This document shows, one piece after another, positions 1 through 6,849 of a stretch of 58,662 nucleotides of DNA (position 1 is its first letter; each line of letters starts with the position of its first letter). Made by a program: the position numbers and the translations under genes. A model generated the notes under the pieces. That model made no database searches, was not told where the DNA came from, and was given only the letters and a program-made list of their open reading frames with translations. This DNA comes from Acetothermia bacterium UBA7521 (GTDB lineage Bacteria > Bipolaricaulota > Bipolaricaulia > Bipolaricaulales > Bipolaricaulaceae), in contig DLNB01000011.1 of NCBI GenBank assembly GCA_002479455.1, forward strand, positions 1-58,662, given 5' to 3'.

Positions 1-2
1 GG

Positions 3-671
3 ATGGGGCTGGGGGCGGAGTTCGCCGACCGGGCGGGAACCCCAGACTACCTGGGGTACCTTCTCCTGGGGGCCTTGTACTGGAATTTCGTCGAGGTGGT
101 GTGGAGCATTGTGTTCTCCCTGCAGCGGGCGATGCGGCAGGGGATCTTGGAATCGCTCCTTTCCACCGGTATCTCCCGCACCGGGCTGATCGGGGCGTGG
201 TCCGGTGCCCGGTTCGCGGTGGAGGTGGTCCCGTCCTTGGCTACGCTGGGCCTGATCCTTGTTCTGTCGGGTATCCCGCCGTGGCCGCGCTGGGCGGGGG
301 TGGCTGCGGTGTGGGTCCTGTCGCTCGTTGCCTCGTATGGGTTCGCATTTGTCCTGTTCGGAGCGACGCTCCGGTTCAAGGACGCGAACTCGGCGGTCGG
401 TCTCCTGGGGAACGCTGCCCCGCTCCTCGGTGGCGTCTTCTTCCCCGTGGCCCTGCTGCCGGGCTTTCTCCGGCCCTTTGCGTACGTCTTTCCCTTCACC
501 TACGGGGTGGATGCCGTGCGCGCCCTGTGGCTGGGCACGCCAGCCATGTTCCCGCTGGGGCAGCAAATCGGGCTTCTCGCGGCGCTGGCCGTGGCCTATG
601 TGGCGTTGGGCTGGTGGGCGCTCCTCTACTTCGATCGCCGCGCCCGCCACCACGGCCTGGAGGGGTTTTGA
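3..671 (+). CDS. ABC-2 type transporter permease (5' truncated by window edge)
   Basis: This is an integral membrane permease of the ABC-2 family, which exports drugs or polysaccharides with a partner ATPase that would lie left of the window. The visible 222 residues hold about five to six hydrophobic helices. The stretch FKDANSAVGLLGNAAPLLGG followed by a proline-rich turn and a helix ending in FPFTYGVDAVRALW is typical of the C-terminal half of ABC-2 permeases. The reading frame is open to the left edge, so the ATG at position 3 is probably internal. The substrate cannot be inferred. Confidence 0.8.
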   Translation: MGLGAEFADRAGTPDYLGYLLLGALYWNFVEVVWSIVFSLQRAMRQGILESLLSTGISRTGLIGAWSGARFAVEVVPSLATLGLILVLSGIPPWPRWAGVAAVWVLSLVASYGFAFVLFGATLRFKDANSAVGLLGNAAPLLGGVFFPVALLPGFLRPFAYVFPFTYGVDAVRALWLGTPAMFPLGQQIGLLAALAVAYVALGWWALLYFDRRARHHGLEGF

Positions 672-761
672 CGGTGGGTCACGCAGTGAACTGTCGTGCA
701 GCCCGAACGATGTGGTTTGCCGCCGTTGCAGCAGGAACAGGGAAGACGTAGCCTCCGATCA

Positions 762-1538
762 ATGATCGACACAGCGCGCCTTGCCCGGTTGCGGGAGATC
801 CTAGAGAGAGAGGGCCGGCTGATCGGCCTCTCCGGGAACCGGGCCGTGGTGTTCGTCGGCGACACCCACGGGGATCGCGAGGCGACGGAACGGGTGCTGG
901 GAATGTTCCCGCCGTCAGATCACGTCCTCGTGTTCCTCGGGGACTACGTGGACCGGGGGCCGGATTCGCTAGGCAACCTGACGCTCCTCCTCGAGGCGAA
1001 ACTCGCCCACCCGGACTCCGTCCACCTCCTCATGGGGAACCACGAGGCGTGGGCGGTGAGACCGTTCTCGCCGGCTGACTTCTGGCAGGAGCTCTCCCCG
1101 AGCGACGAGGAGGCTCTGGGGAACGCGCTCCTCGGACTCCCGTTCGCTGCCTATCATCCAGCTGGGGTGCTCGCCCTGCATGGAGCGCTTCCGGACGTCG
1201 GCGATGCGGCGGAGATCGCGCGCGTCCCCCTGGGCTCGGCGGAGTGGCGGGCGATCACGTGGGGGGACTGGGTAGATGGCCCTGGCTACTCATTCGGTTC
1301 CGGGGTCTCGGGCCGCCCAACCTTCGGCGCGGACTACTTCGCCGAGACGGCTTCCCGGTTGGGTATCCAGGTGCTGGTTCGCTCTCATCAGCCTGCGGTT
1401 CCAACGTTCCTTTGCGACGATCGGTGCCTGACCCTATTCACATCCAACGCCTACGGGGACACGACCCGGCGCGTCGCTGTGCTCCGTGCCCGGAGGCCGA
1501 TCCTCTCGGCCCGAGACCTGGATCTCGTCGAGATCTAG
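762..1538 (+). CDS. Calcineurin-like metallophosphoesterase (PPP-type Ser/Thr phosphatase family)
   Basis: A 258-residue cytoplasmic dinuclear-metal phosphatase. It shows the family motifs in order: GDTHGD near residue 33, GDYVDRG near 65, GNHE near 97, then a His in LALHGALP and another in VRSHQP that complete the metal site. This set is the signature of bacterial PPP phosphatases (PrpA/ApaH-like), which remove phosphate from proteins or split dinucleoside polyphosphates. The ATG at 762 is chosen because the motifs sit at normal distances from it; the frame stays open upstream to 696. No strong Shine-Dalgarno is visible. The stop overlaps that of the convergent orn gene inside a CTAG. Confidence 0.85.
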   Translation: MIDTARLARLREILEREGRLIGLSGNRAVVFVGDTHGDREATERVLGMFPPSDHVLVFLGDYVDRGPDSLGNLTLLLEAKLAHPDSVHLLMGNHEAWAVRPFSPADFWQELSPSDEEALGNALLGLPFAAYHPAGVLALHGALPDVGDAAEIARVPLGSAEWRAITWGDWVDGPGYSFGSGVSGRPTFGADYFAETASRLGIQVLVRSHQPAVPTFLCDDRCLTLFTSNAYGDTTRRVAVLRARRPILSARDLDLVEI

Positions 1539-2104
1539 CCCAGCGGCAGTTGGATCGGCCCCGGAGGGGGGATGAACACGGTCTTTCGGTAGTAGCGCAG
1601 CTCCTCGATGGATTCCAGAATGTCGGGGAGGGCGCGGTGTTGGGCCCCCGCGCCGTTGGTGGGCGCCTTGTCCGGGTACCACCGCTTGACGAGTTCCTTG
1701 AGCGAGCTCACGTCCACCTGGCGGTAGCTGAGATGCGCGTCGAGTTTGGGCATATGGCGCATCAGGAACCGGCGGTCGAAGCACACCGAGCTCCCGGCGA
1801 GCGGGCACGCCCGCGGCGGGCAGTAGGCGGCCACGAGCTCCAGAGCCGCCGCCTCGGCCTTGGCCAGGGTGAGGGTCGAGTGGCGCACCTCCTCGAGCAG
1901 CCCCGACGCTTGGTGCTGGGTCTGCACCCACTCGTCGAGGTCCACGAGGGCGTTGTTGGGGTGATGCACCACGAGCGAGGTCTGCGCGAGCTGGTTCAAG
2001 TGCTTGTCGGTGATGATGACGGCGATCTCGAGGATGACGCTCGTCTCTGGATCGAGCCCGGTGGTCTCGAGGTCAATCCACACGATGTTCTCACGGTACC
2101 GCAT
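1535..2104 (-). CDS. orn: Oligoribonuclease (DEDDh 3'-5' exoribonuclease)
   Basis: A 189-residue enzyme that degrades 2-5 nt RNA fragments (nanoRNAs, pGpG) in the cytoplasm. Exo I is seen as WIDLETTGLD (residues 9-18, with Asp and Glu metal ligands), and Exo III as HRALPDILESI near residue 157, giving the DEDDh pattern. The length matches the family (about 180 residues). The start ATG is preceded by AAAGGATG as ribosome site. Orn is best known from Proteobacteria and Actinobacteria, so its presence here is of some taxonomic interest. It is convergent with the phosphatase gene, sharing 4 nt at the stops. Confidence 0.92.
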   Translation of the reverse strand: MRYRENIVWIDLETTGLDPETSVILEIAVIITDKHLNQLAQTSLVVHHPNNALVDLDEWVQTQHQASGLLEEVRHSTLTLAKAEAAALELVAAYCPPRACPLAGSSVCFDRRFLMRHMPKLDAHLSYRQVDVSSLKELVKRWYPDKAPTNGAGAQHRALPDILESIEELRYYRKTVFIPPPGPIQLPLG

Positions 2105-2155
2105 GGCGGTGCATCCTTTCTGCTACGGGTCAGGTTCGGCCGTGGTGGCGCCCGC

Positions 2156-2184
2156 TTGTCATGGGGCCAAGCGAGGGCTACCGT
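2156..2184 (+). promoter_or_regulatory. Possible promoter of the molybdopterin oxidoreductase gene
   Basis: TTGTCA (2156-2161), a 17-nt spacer and TACCGT (2179-2184). The -35 is a good match and the -10 is weak. The expected start of transcription is at or just before the ATG at 2192, so the message would be leaderless. Confidence 0.4.
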
Positions 2185-2191
2185 ACACGCT

Positions 2192-2761
2192 ATGGTGCCC
2201 GGATCGCTCCCGGTTGGCCAGCGGTGGATCTCGGATCCTGTCCCCTATGACATCGGACCGGTTCCAGATCTGGATCTATCACGGTTCCGGCTGCGTCTAT
2301 TCGGCGCGGTGGAGCACCCGTGCGATCTCTCGTGGGAGGAACTCGTTCGGTTGCCCCAGGTAGTGGTCGAGGCGGACTTTCACTGCGTGACGGGCTGGAG
2401 CGTTCCCGGGGTGCGCTGGGAAGGGGTTCTCACCCGAGAGGTCGTGAATCGCGTTCTTCCCCGATCCGACGTGGTATGGGTGATGGCCCACGGCCGCGAA
2501 GGCTACACCACCAACGTGCCCTACGCCCAGTTCCTCGACGCCCAGAGCCTCCTCGCTCACCGGATGAACGGTGCTCCCCTTCTCCCCCAGCACGGCCATC
2601 CGTTGCGTCTGGTGATCCCTTCGCTTTACGCCTGGAAGAGCGCGAAGTACGTCGTGGCGTTGGAGTTCCTGCCCGACCTCCGCCGTGGGTATTGGGAAGC
2701 GCGCGGCTATCACGACATCGGTGACCCCTGGCGCGGGGAACGGTTCCGCAAGGGTCCCTAG
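2192..2761 (+). CDS. Sulfite oxidase-like molybdopterin oxidoreductase (YuiH-like, cytoplasmic)
   Basis: A 189-residue protein of the oxidoreductase molybdopterin-binding family (COG2041). The conserved cysteine that ligates molybdenum is in DFHCVTGWS near residue 69, followed by the usual substrate-pocket blocks HGREGYTTNVPY and HGHPLRLVIPSLYAWKSAKY. It is short and lacks a twin-arginine signal, so it resembles cytoplasmic YuiH-type proteins rather than MsrP/YedY or true sulfite oxidase. Its substrate is unknown. The ATG at 2192 is chosen because upstream sequence lies opposite orn and does not look like this family. The stop shares CTAG with the convergent lepB stop. Confidence 0.82.
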   Translation: MVPGSLPVGQRWISDPVPYDIGPVPDLDLSRFRLRLFGAVEHPCDLSWEELVRLPQVVVEADFHCVTGWSVPGVRWEGVLTREVVNRVLPRSDVVWVMAHGREGYTTNVPYAQFLDAQSLLAHRMNGAPLLPQHGHPLRLVIPSLYAWKSAKYVVALEFLPDLRRGYWEARGYHDIGDPWRGERFRKGP

Positions 2762-3666
2762 AGGGACGACCACCAGTACCCGTTCATCGGCCCGAACCGC
2801 GCCAGCGGCCACACCCGGAAGAACGGGGCACCGATCAGCTCTTCTTCAGGCACGAACCCCCAGTAGCGGGAGTCGTAGGAGTTCATCGTGTTGTCGCCAA
2901 GCACGAAGTAATGACCCCGTGGCACGAAAGTGGGGGCAACGCCGTACTGCATGCCCGAACCTTGGGTCCAGTACGTGCGCCCGGCAACCGCAGCGAGTGG
3001 GGCTCCGTCCACCATGACCTTGCCGCCCACGATTTGCACCGTCTGACCACCGATGGCGATGAGACGCTTCACGTACCGCTCTTGGCGAGATCGGTACTTG
3101 ATTCCAAGCGAGGCCAGGTTCCTCGCGTCGCCCGGAACGGATACCGACAGCGTTTGGTGCCCGACGGCCTCGCGCAACACGACGAACTGCAGGATCTGCC
3201 CCTGGGCGGCCTCGATGCGCCGGTTGGCGGTGCGGACGGAGGGAACGGGCTCCCCGCCGATCCCAATCGTGGGGTACTGGACGTGGGTGATCCAATCCCC
3301 CGATTGAATCCCCGCCACCGCGGCGGGGCTGCCCGACTCCACCGCGGTCACCTGCAACTCCTCCAGCTGCCAGAACACGATCACCCGTCCCGGCACCGGG
3401 TCGCGGAAGTGGTAGGTGAGGATGTCCACGAAGAACGAGTCCCCCGGGGCGATCGTGGGGTTCATCGAGCCGGTGGGAACCGTCATTCGGACGGTGACGA
3501 AGGTGATGGTGAGCCAGAAGATGAGGCCCACCTCGACGATCGTTTCCGCCCACCCCAAAGCCCACTCTGCCCGAGGCGAAAGGCGCACCCCCCGGCGGCG
3601 CAACAGGCGCACGATCCACGTCGGCTTCTTCTCTTTCTTGCGCCGGCGTCTCGGCCAGGAACTCAT
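2758..3666 (-). CDS. lepB: Signal peptidase I with an internal PDZ-like domain
   Basis: Membrane protease that removes signal peptides from exported proteins. The order is: a basic N-terminal tail (residues 1-30), one membrane helix (about 40-60), box B PTGSMNPT with catalytic Ser67, box C GRVIVFW (93-99), then an insertion of about 75-95 residues, box D YVKRLIAIGG with catalytic Lys200, and box E GDNTMNSYDSRYWG (258-270). The insertion contains VESGSPAAVAGIQSGDWI, which is the hallmark turn of a PDZ domain. At 302 residues it is longer than plain enzymes. It begins with an ATGA overlap on rplS and so is translationally coupled to it. Confidence 0.93.
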   Translation of the reverse strand: MSSWPRRRRKKEKKPTWIVRLLRRRGVRLSPRAEWALGWAETIVEVGLIFWLTITFVTVRMTVPTGSMNPTIAPGDSFFVDILTYHFRDPVPGRVIVFWQLEELQVTAVESGSPAAVAGIQSGDWITHVQYPTIGIGGEPVPSVRTANRRIEAAQGQILQFVVLREAVGHQTLSVSVPGDARNLASLGIKYRSRQERYVKRLIAIGGQTVQIVGGKVMVDGAPLAAVAGRTYWTQGSGMQYGVAPTFVPRGHYFVLGDNTMNSYDSRYWGFVPEEELIGAPFFRVWPLARFGPMNGYWWSSL

Positions 3667-4001
3667 TCGATCTTGTGGATGCGGCTTACCCGGCGCAGCC
3701 AGTACGGGCGGCTCTTGCTCACCGTGTTGCGCTTCACGACTTCAATGCGCTCCACCTTTGGCGAGTGAACGGGCACGGTGCGTTCTACGCCCACTCCCGC
3801 TGCGATCTTGCGGACAGTCATCATCGTTCGCGTGCCCGATCCGGAGATCTTGAGCACAACCCCTTCGAACGGCTGAAGGCGTTCACGCGCTCCTTCCGAC
3901 ACCTTCTCGTAGAAACGCACAATGTCCCCGGGCCGAAACTCGGGAACGTCCCGCACGTGTTCGGCCTCGAGGGCGTGGATGAGATCGTCCATACCCGTCA
4001 T
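3663..4001 (-). CDS. rplS: 50S ribosomal protein L19
   Basis: A 112-residue protein of the large subunit at the interface with the 30S. The conserved segments are FRPGDIVRFYEKVSEG, FEGVVLKISGSGTRTM and the C-terminal KVERIEVVKRNTVSKS. The start at 4001 is set by the Shine-Dalgarno AAGGAGAGGAAG directly upstream and by an ATGA overlap with the stop of the SPOUT methyltransferase gene; an in-frame ATG at 3992 is an alternative. Its own stop overlaps the lepB start, so the three genes form one coupled operon. Confidence 0.95.
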   Translation of the reverse strand: MTGMDDLIHALEAEHVRDVPEFRPGDIVRFYEKVSEGARERLQPFEGVVLKISGSGTRTMMTVRKIAAGVGVERTVPVHSPKVERIEVVKRNTVSKSRPYWLRRVSRIHKIE

Positions 4002-4549
4002 TCTTCCTCTCCTTTCAACCGGTCCAAGATGATGGCCACCGCGGCCCGCACCGAGAGGTAATTGTACCCTCGGTTGCGCACGGGGGGGAGGAGCGCATCG
4101 CATGCCTGGAGAAGGTCATGTGCCATCCCGTTTCCTGTGCCAAATAGGAGGAGCACCGGCCTCTTGCGGAGGGTGGCCCGCGCTTCGTCCCACTCTACCC
4201 GAAGGTAGGGGAGGTTGCTCCGTGCGCTCGTGCCCCACACCAGGGGGGGCTGGCCCTCGGTGCGGGAGATCTCCTCGTAACACTCTTCCAACTCTTCCCG
4301 CACCGCGACGAGGGACACCGCCTCACGCCGGTTGGAGAGCTCTTCCTCTTCCATCCAGAACTCCCGCAGCCGCTCCGCAATCCGCCGTTGGCTGGCGAGC
4401 GGGGTGACCACGTAGTATCGGGACACGCCGTAGGTGCAGGCGGTGCGGGCGATGTCCGGCACATTCATCGAGGTCAGCGCGGTGGCCACGATGCCCCCTT
4501 CCCGGCTGCGCATGGGGAAGTGGAGGAGGGCGAGGTAGAGGTTGGCCAT
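3998..4549 (-). CDS. SPOUT-fold RNA methyltransferase (TM1570-like, Methyltrn_RNA_4)
   Basis: A 183-residue protein predicted to bind S-adenosylmethionine through a trefoil knot and to methylate RNA. The knot region is visible in the C-terminal third as RPVLLLFGTGNGMAHDLLQ followed by GYNYLSVRAAVAIILDRL, the typical loop and helix of SPOUT enzymes. The N-terminal LYLALLHFPMRSREGGIVATA resembles the start of the TM1570 family, whose members commonly sit between trmD and rplS. Here rplS follows with an ATGA overlap, but trmD is not upstream: a divergent lspA is. The RNA target is unknown. Confidence 0.8.
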   Translation of the reverse strand: MANLYLALLHFPMRSREGGIVATALTSMNVPDIARTACTYGVSRYYVVTPLASQRRIAERLREFWMEEEELSNRREAVSLVAVREELEECYEEISRTEGQPPLVWGTSARSNLPYLRVEWDEARATLRKRPVLLLFGTGNGMAHDLLQACDALLPPVRNRGYNYLSVRAAVAIILDRLKGEEE

Positions 4550-4608
4550 CGCAAGCGAAGCGTAAGAGAGGACCGGGTGTGGGGCAAGGGATCAATCACC
4601 CACACGCT

Positions 4609-4637
4609 TTGCCCTATCTCGCGAACCCGGGTAGACT
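4609..4637 (+). promoter_or_regulatory. Promoter of lspA-tmk
   Basis: TTGCCC (4609-4614), 17-nt spacer, TAGACT (4632-4637). Only 8 nt separate the -10 from the lspA ATG and there is no Shine-Dalgarno, so the transcript is expected to be leaderless or nearly so. Confidence 0.6.
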
Positions 4638-4645
4638 GGCGCGTC

Positions 4646-5092
4646 ATGCGCTCCGTTCGCTACGTCCTTCTCGCCGCGGCCGTCTTTGCGGTTGACCAGG
4701 GGACGAAGTCGTGGGCGATCCGGAGCCTGGATCTCGGCCTTTCTCGACCGCTCATTGGGGACATCGTGCGTCTGACGCGGGTCCACAACCCCGGCGGCGC
4801 GTTTGGACTCTTCCCCCAGCACACAGGCGCGTTCATCGCGGTCTCCGCGGTCGTCGTGGCTGTTCTCGGAGCGGTTCTCGTCCTCGGACGGTGGCAGGGT
4901 CTGGCCCGAGTGGGGAGTGCGCTCCTTCTCGGCGGCGCGGCAGGGAACCTTGTAGACCGGATCCGCTGGGGGTACGTGCTCGACTTCCTGGAGGTCCCCG
5001 GGTTCCCCGTGATCAACATCGCCGACTCGGCGATCGTAGTCGGGGCCGGGCTCGTCGCCCTGGCCCTCCTTGCGGGGGGGAAGACAAAGTGA
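4646..5092 (+). CDS. lspA: Lipoprotein signal peptidase (signal peptidase II)
   Basis: A 148-residue aspartic protease of the inner membrane that cleaves prolipoproteins after Lgt has lipidated the cysteine. Four hydrophobic helices are visible. The two catalytic aspartates are in GNLVDRIRWG and in INIADSAIVVG near the C terminus, and the N-terminal VDQGTKSW and VHNPGGAFGLF blocks are also conserved. The ATG at 4646 fits the family N terminus and lies just after a promoter. The stop overlaps the GTG start of tmk. Confidence 0.93.
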   Translation: MRSVRYVLLAAAVFAVDQGTKSWAIRSLDLGLSRPLIGDIVRLTRVHNPGGAFGLFPQHTGAFIAVSAVVVAVLGAVLVLGRWQGLARVGSALLLGGAAGNLVDRIRWGYVLDFLEVPGFPVINIADSAIVVGAGLVALALLAGGKTK

Positions 5093-5694
5093 AACCGCTG
5101 TTCATCGTGCTCGAAGGGCCGGACGCATCGGGCAAGTCCACCCAGTTGAGGTTGCTTTCGGACGCGCTGTCCGCTCGCGGGGTCCCTCTGGTGGCCACCC
5201 GGGAGCCCGGGGGGACTCCTCTCGGGGAACGGCTGAGGGAGCTTGTTCTCGCCCCGGACTCACCGATGAACCCCCTCACTGAGCTCCTCCTGATCGTGGG
5301 TGCGCGGCACGAGCATGTAGAGAAGGTCATCCGGCCAGCGTTGCGGGATGGAAAGTGGGTTCTCTGCTCGCGTTACACGTTGTCGTCGCTTGCCTACCAA
5401 GGGTGGGGGCGGGGGCTTGACCGCGATCTTATCCGGCGTCTGAACGGGCTGGCAACGGGCGGACTAGATCCAGACTACGTTTTTCTGCTCGATCTTCCAC
5501 CTGCGGTGGCCTACGAGCGAACCCGGGAGCGAGATCGGTTCGAAGGCGAAGGTCTCGAGTTCTTCACCAAGGTGCGCGTAGGATACCTTGAGCTGATCCG
5601 CTCTGTACCGCGGGCTCACGTGATTGACGGCACGCTGTCCCAAGAGCGCGTGCTCGGGGAGATCCTCGCCCACCTTCCTCGTCCTGGGATATGA
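5089..5694 (+). CDS. tmk: Thymidylate kinase
   Basis: A 201-residue kinase that converts dTMP to dTDP in the dTTP pathway. The P-loop GPDASGKST is at residues 10-18, REPGGTPLGE follows, and the LID region is rich in arginine (RTRERDRFEGEG). The motif usually written DR(Y/H) appears here as SRYTLSSLAYQG, so the conserved aspartate is replaced by serine. The GTG start at 5089 overlaps the lspA stop (GTGA). Followed closely by dnaN, making a small nucleotide/replication group. Confidence 0.93.
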   Translation: MKPLFIVLEGPDASGKSTQLRLLSDALSARGVPLVATREPGGTPLGERLRELVLAPDSPMNPLTELLLIVGARHEHVEKVIRPALRDGKWVLCSRYTLSSLAYQGWGRGLDRDLIRRLNGLATGGLDPDYVFLLDLPPAVAYERTRERDRFEGEGLEFFTKVRVGYLELIRSVPRAHVIDGTLSQERVLGEILAHLPRPGI

Positions 5695-5715
5695 TCTCCT
5701 TCTAAAGGAGGGCTC

Positions 5716-6849
5716 ATGGAGATCGTCTGTCGGCGGGAAGATTTGGTGTTTGGGGTGAGAACGGTTAGCCACGCGCTGGGGGGACGGACGGCGATGCCCA
5801 TTCTGGGGGGAATCCGCTGTCACGGGGAGAACGACGAGGTGGAACTCTCGGCGACTGACCTCGAGCGGTCCATCCGCTGTCGGATCCGGGCCGAGGTGAA
5901 GGCCGCCGGGACGGTTGTTCTGCCGGGGCAAGTGGTCTCCCAGCTCGTGAGCCGACTTCCCGAGGCGGAGACGATTGAACTGCGCGAGCAAGATGGACGG
6001 GCCCAGCTGGTCTGTGGTCCGGCGGGTTTCGAACTCCTGACCCTGCCTGCCGACGAGTTTCCCGAGGGGACGAGACCCGCCGAGAAACCCGTGGGGCGGA
6101 TGCCACTTTCTGCTCTCCTTCAGGGCATCTCTCAGACTGCGTTCGCTGCCCTGCGGGCATCGGAGACGACACGGCTCGCCCTGACTGGGGTGGACATCGT
6201 ACTTCGGGAAGGGGCCGCGAAGTTCGCTGCCACGAACGGGTACCGGTTGGCGATCAAGAAGGTTCCGGTAGAGGGGCTGTCCGACGACTACGAGGGTTCG
6301 TTTCTCGTGGACGCGGCTGTGCTTGGCGACCTGTCGCGGGTTCTGGCAGGGGTCAACGAGCCCGAGGTCGCCGTGTTCACGGATGGAGGCCAGCTTCACT
6401 TCGCCGCTGGACCGGTGTTCTTCTCTTGCCGGACGATCCAAGAGCAGTTCCCCGATTTCGAACGGGTCGTGCCCAAGGATAGCGAGATTGGCTTGTTCTC
6501 CTCGCGGTCCGAACTCCTCGATACCCTGCGGCGGTTGGAGATCACCGCTGCGGAGGAGTCGGGAGCGGTGAACCTGAAGGTGGCGGGGTCCGAACTCGAG
6601 ATGACCTCGGCGTCGAAGGACAAGGGACAGGGGCGGGAGTCCGTCAAGCTCCTCAAGACGCCGACCAAGGGAGTGGAGATCGCGTTCCGGGCCGAGTACC
6701 TCATTGACGCCCTGCGGAGGATGGAGTCGGATCAGGTGGCTCTGTGGCTATCAGCCCCGGAGCGGGCAGGCCTCATCGAGCCTGCCGGGGAGATCGCCCC
6801 CGGCGACGAGGGGTTCATCTACGTGTGCATGCCGGTCAGGCTTCTCTGA
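5716..6849 (+). CDS. dnaN: DNA polymerase III beta subunit (sliding clamp)
   Basis: A 377-residue clamp that forms a ring on DNA and tethers polymerase III. Family landmarks include VSHALGGRTAMPILGGI near the N terminus, the central domain, and the C-terminal YVCMPVRLL that matches the typical Y-(V/I)-x-MP(M/V)RL ending. The ribosome site AAAGGAGGGCTC lies directly before the ATG. It sits behind tmk rather than next to dnaA. The last 14 nt overlap the convergent alaS gene. Confidence 0.96.
   Translation: MEIVCRREDLVFGVRTVSHALGGRTAMPILGGIRCHGENDEVELSATDLERSIRCRIRAEVKAAGTVVLPGQVVSQLVSRLPEAETIELREQDGRAQLVCGPAGFELLTLPADEFPEGTRPAEKPVGRMPLSALLQGISQTAFAALRASETTRLALTGVDIVLREGAAKFAATNGYRLAIKKVPVEGLSDDYEGSFLVDAAVLGDLSRVLAGVNEPEVAVFTDGGQLHFAAGPVFFSCRTIQEQFPDFERVVPKDSEIGLFSSRSELLDTLRRLEITAAEESGAVNLKVAGSELEMTSASKDKGQGRESVKLLKTPTKGVEIAFRAEYLIDALRRMESDQVALWLSAPERAGLIEPAGEIAPGDEGFIYVCMPVRLL

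Noticed and set aside
1244..2191. Long open frame joined to the molybdopterin oxidoreductase start
   Set aside because: It lies opposite orn and the end of the phosphatase and has no family features; it is a high-GC antisense frame. The real gene starts at 2192.
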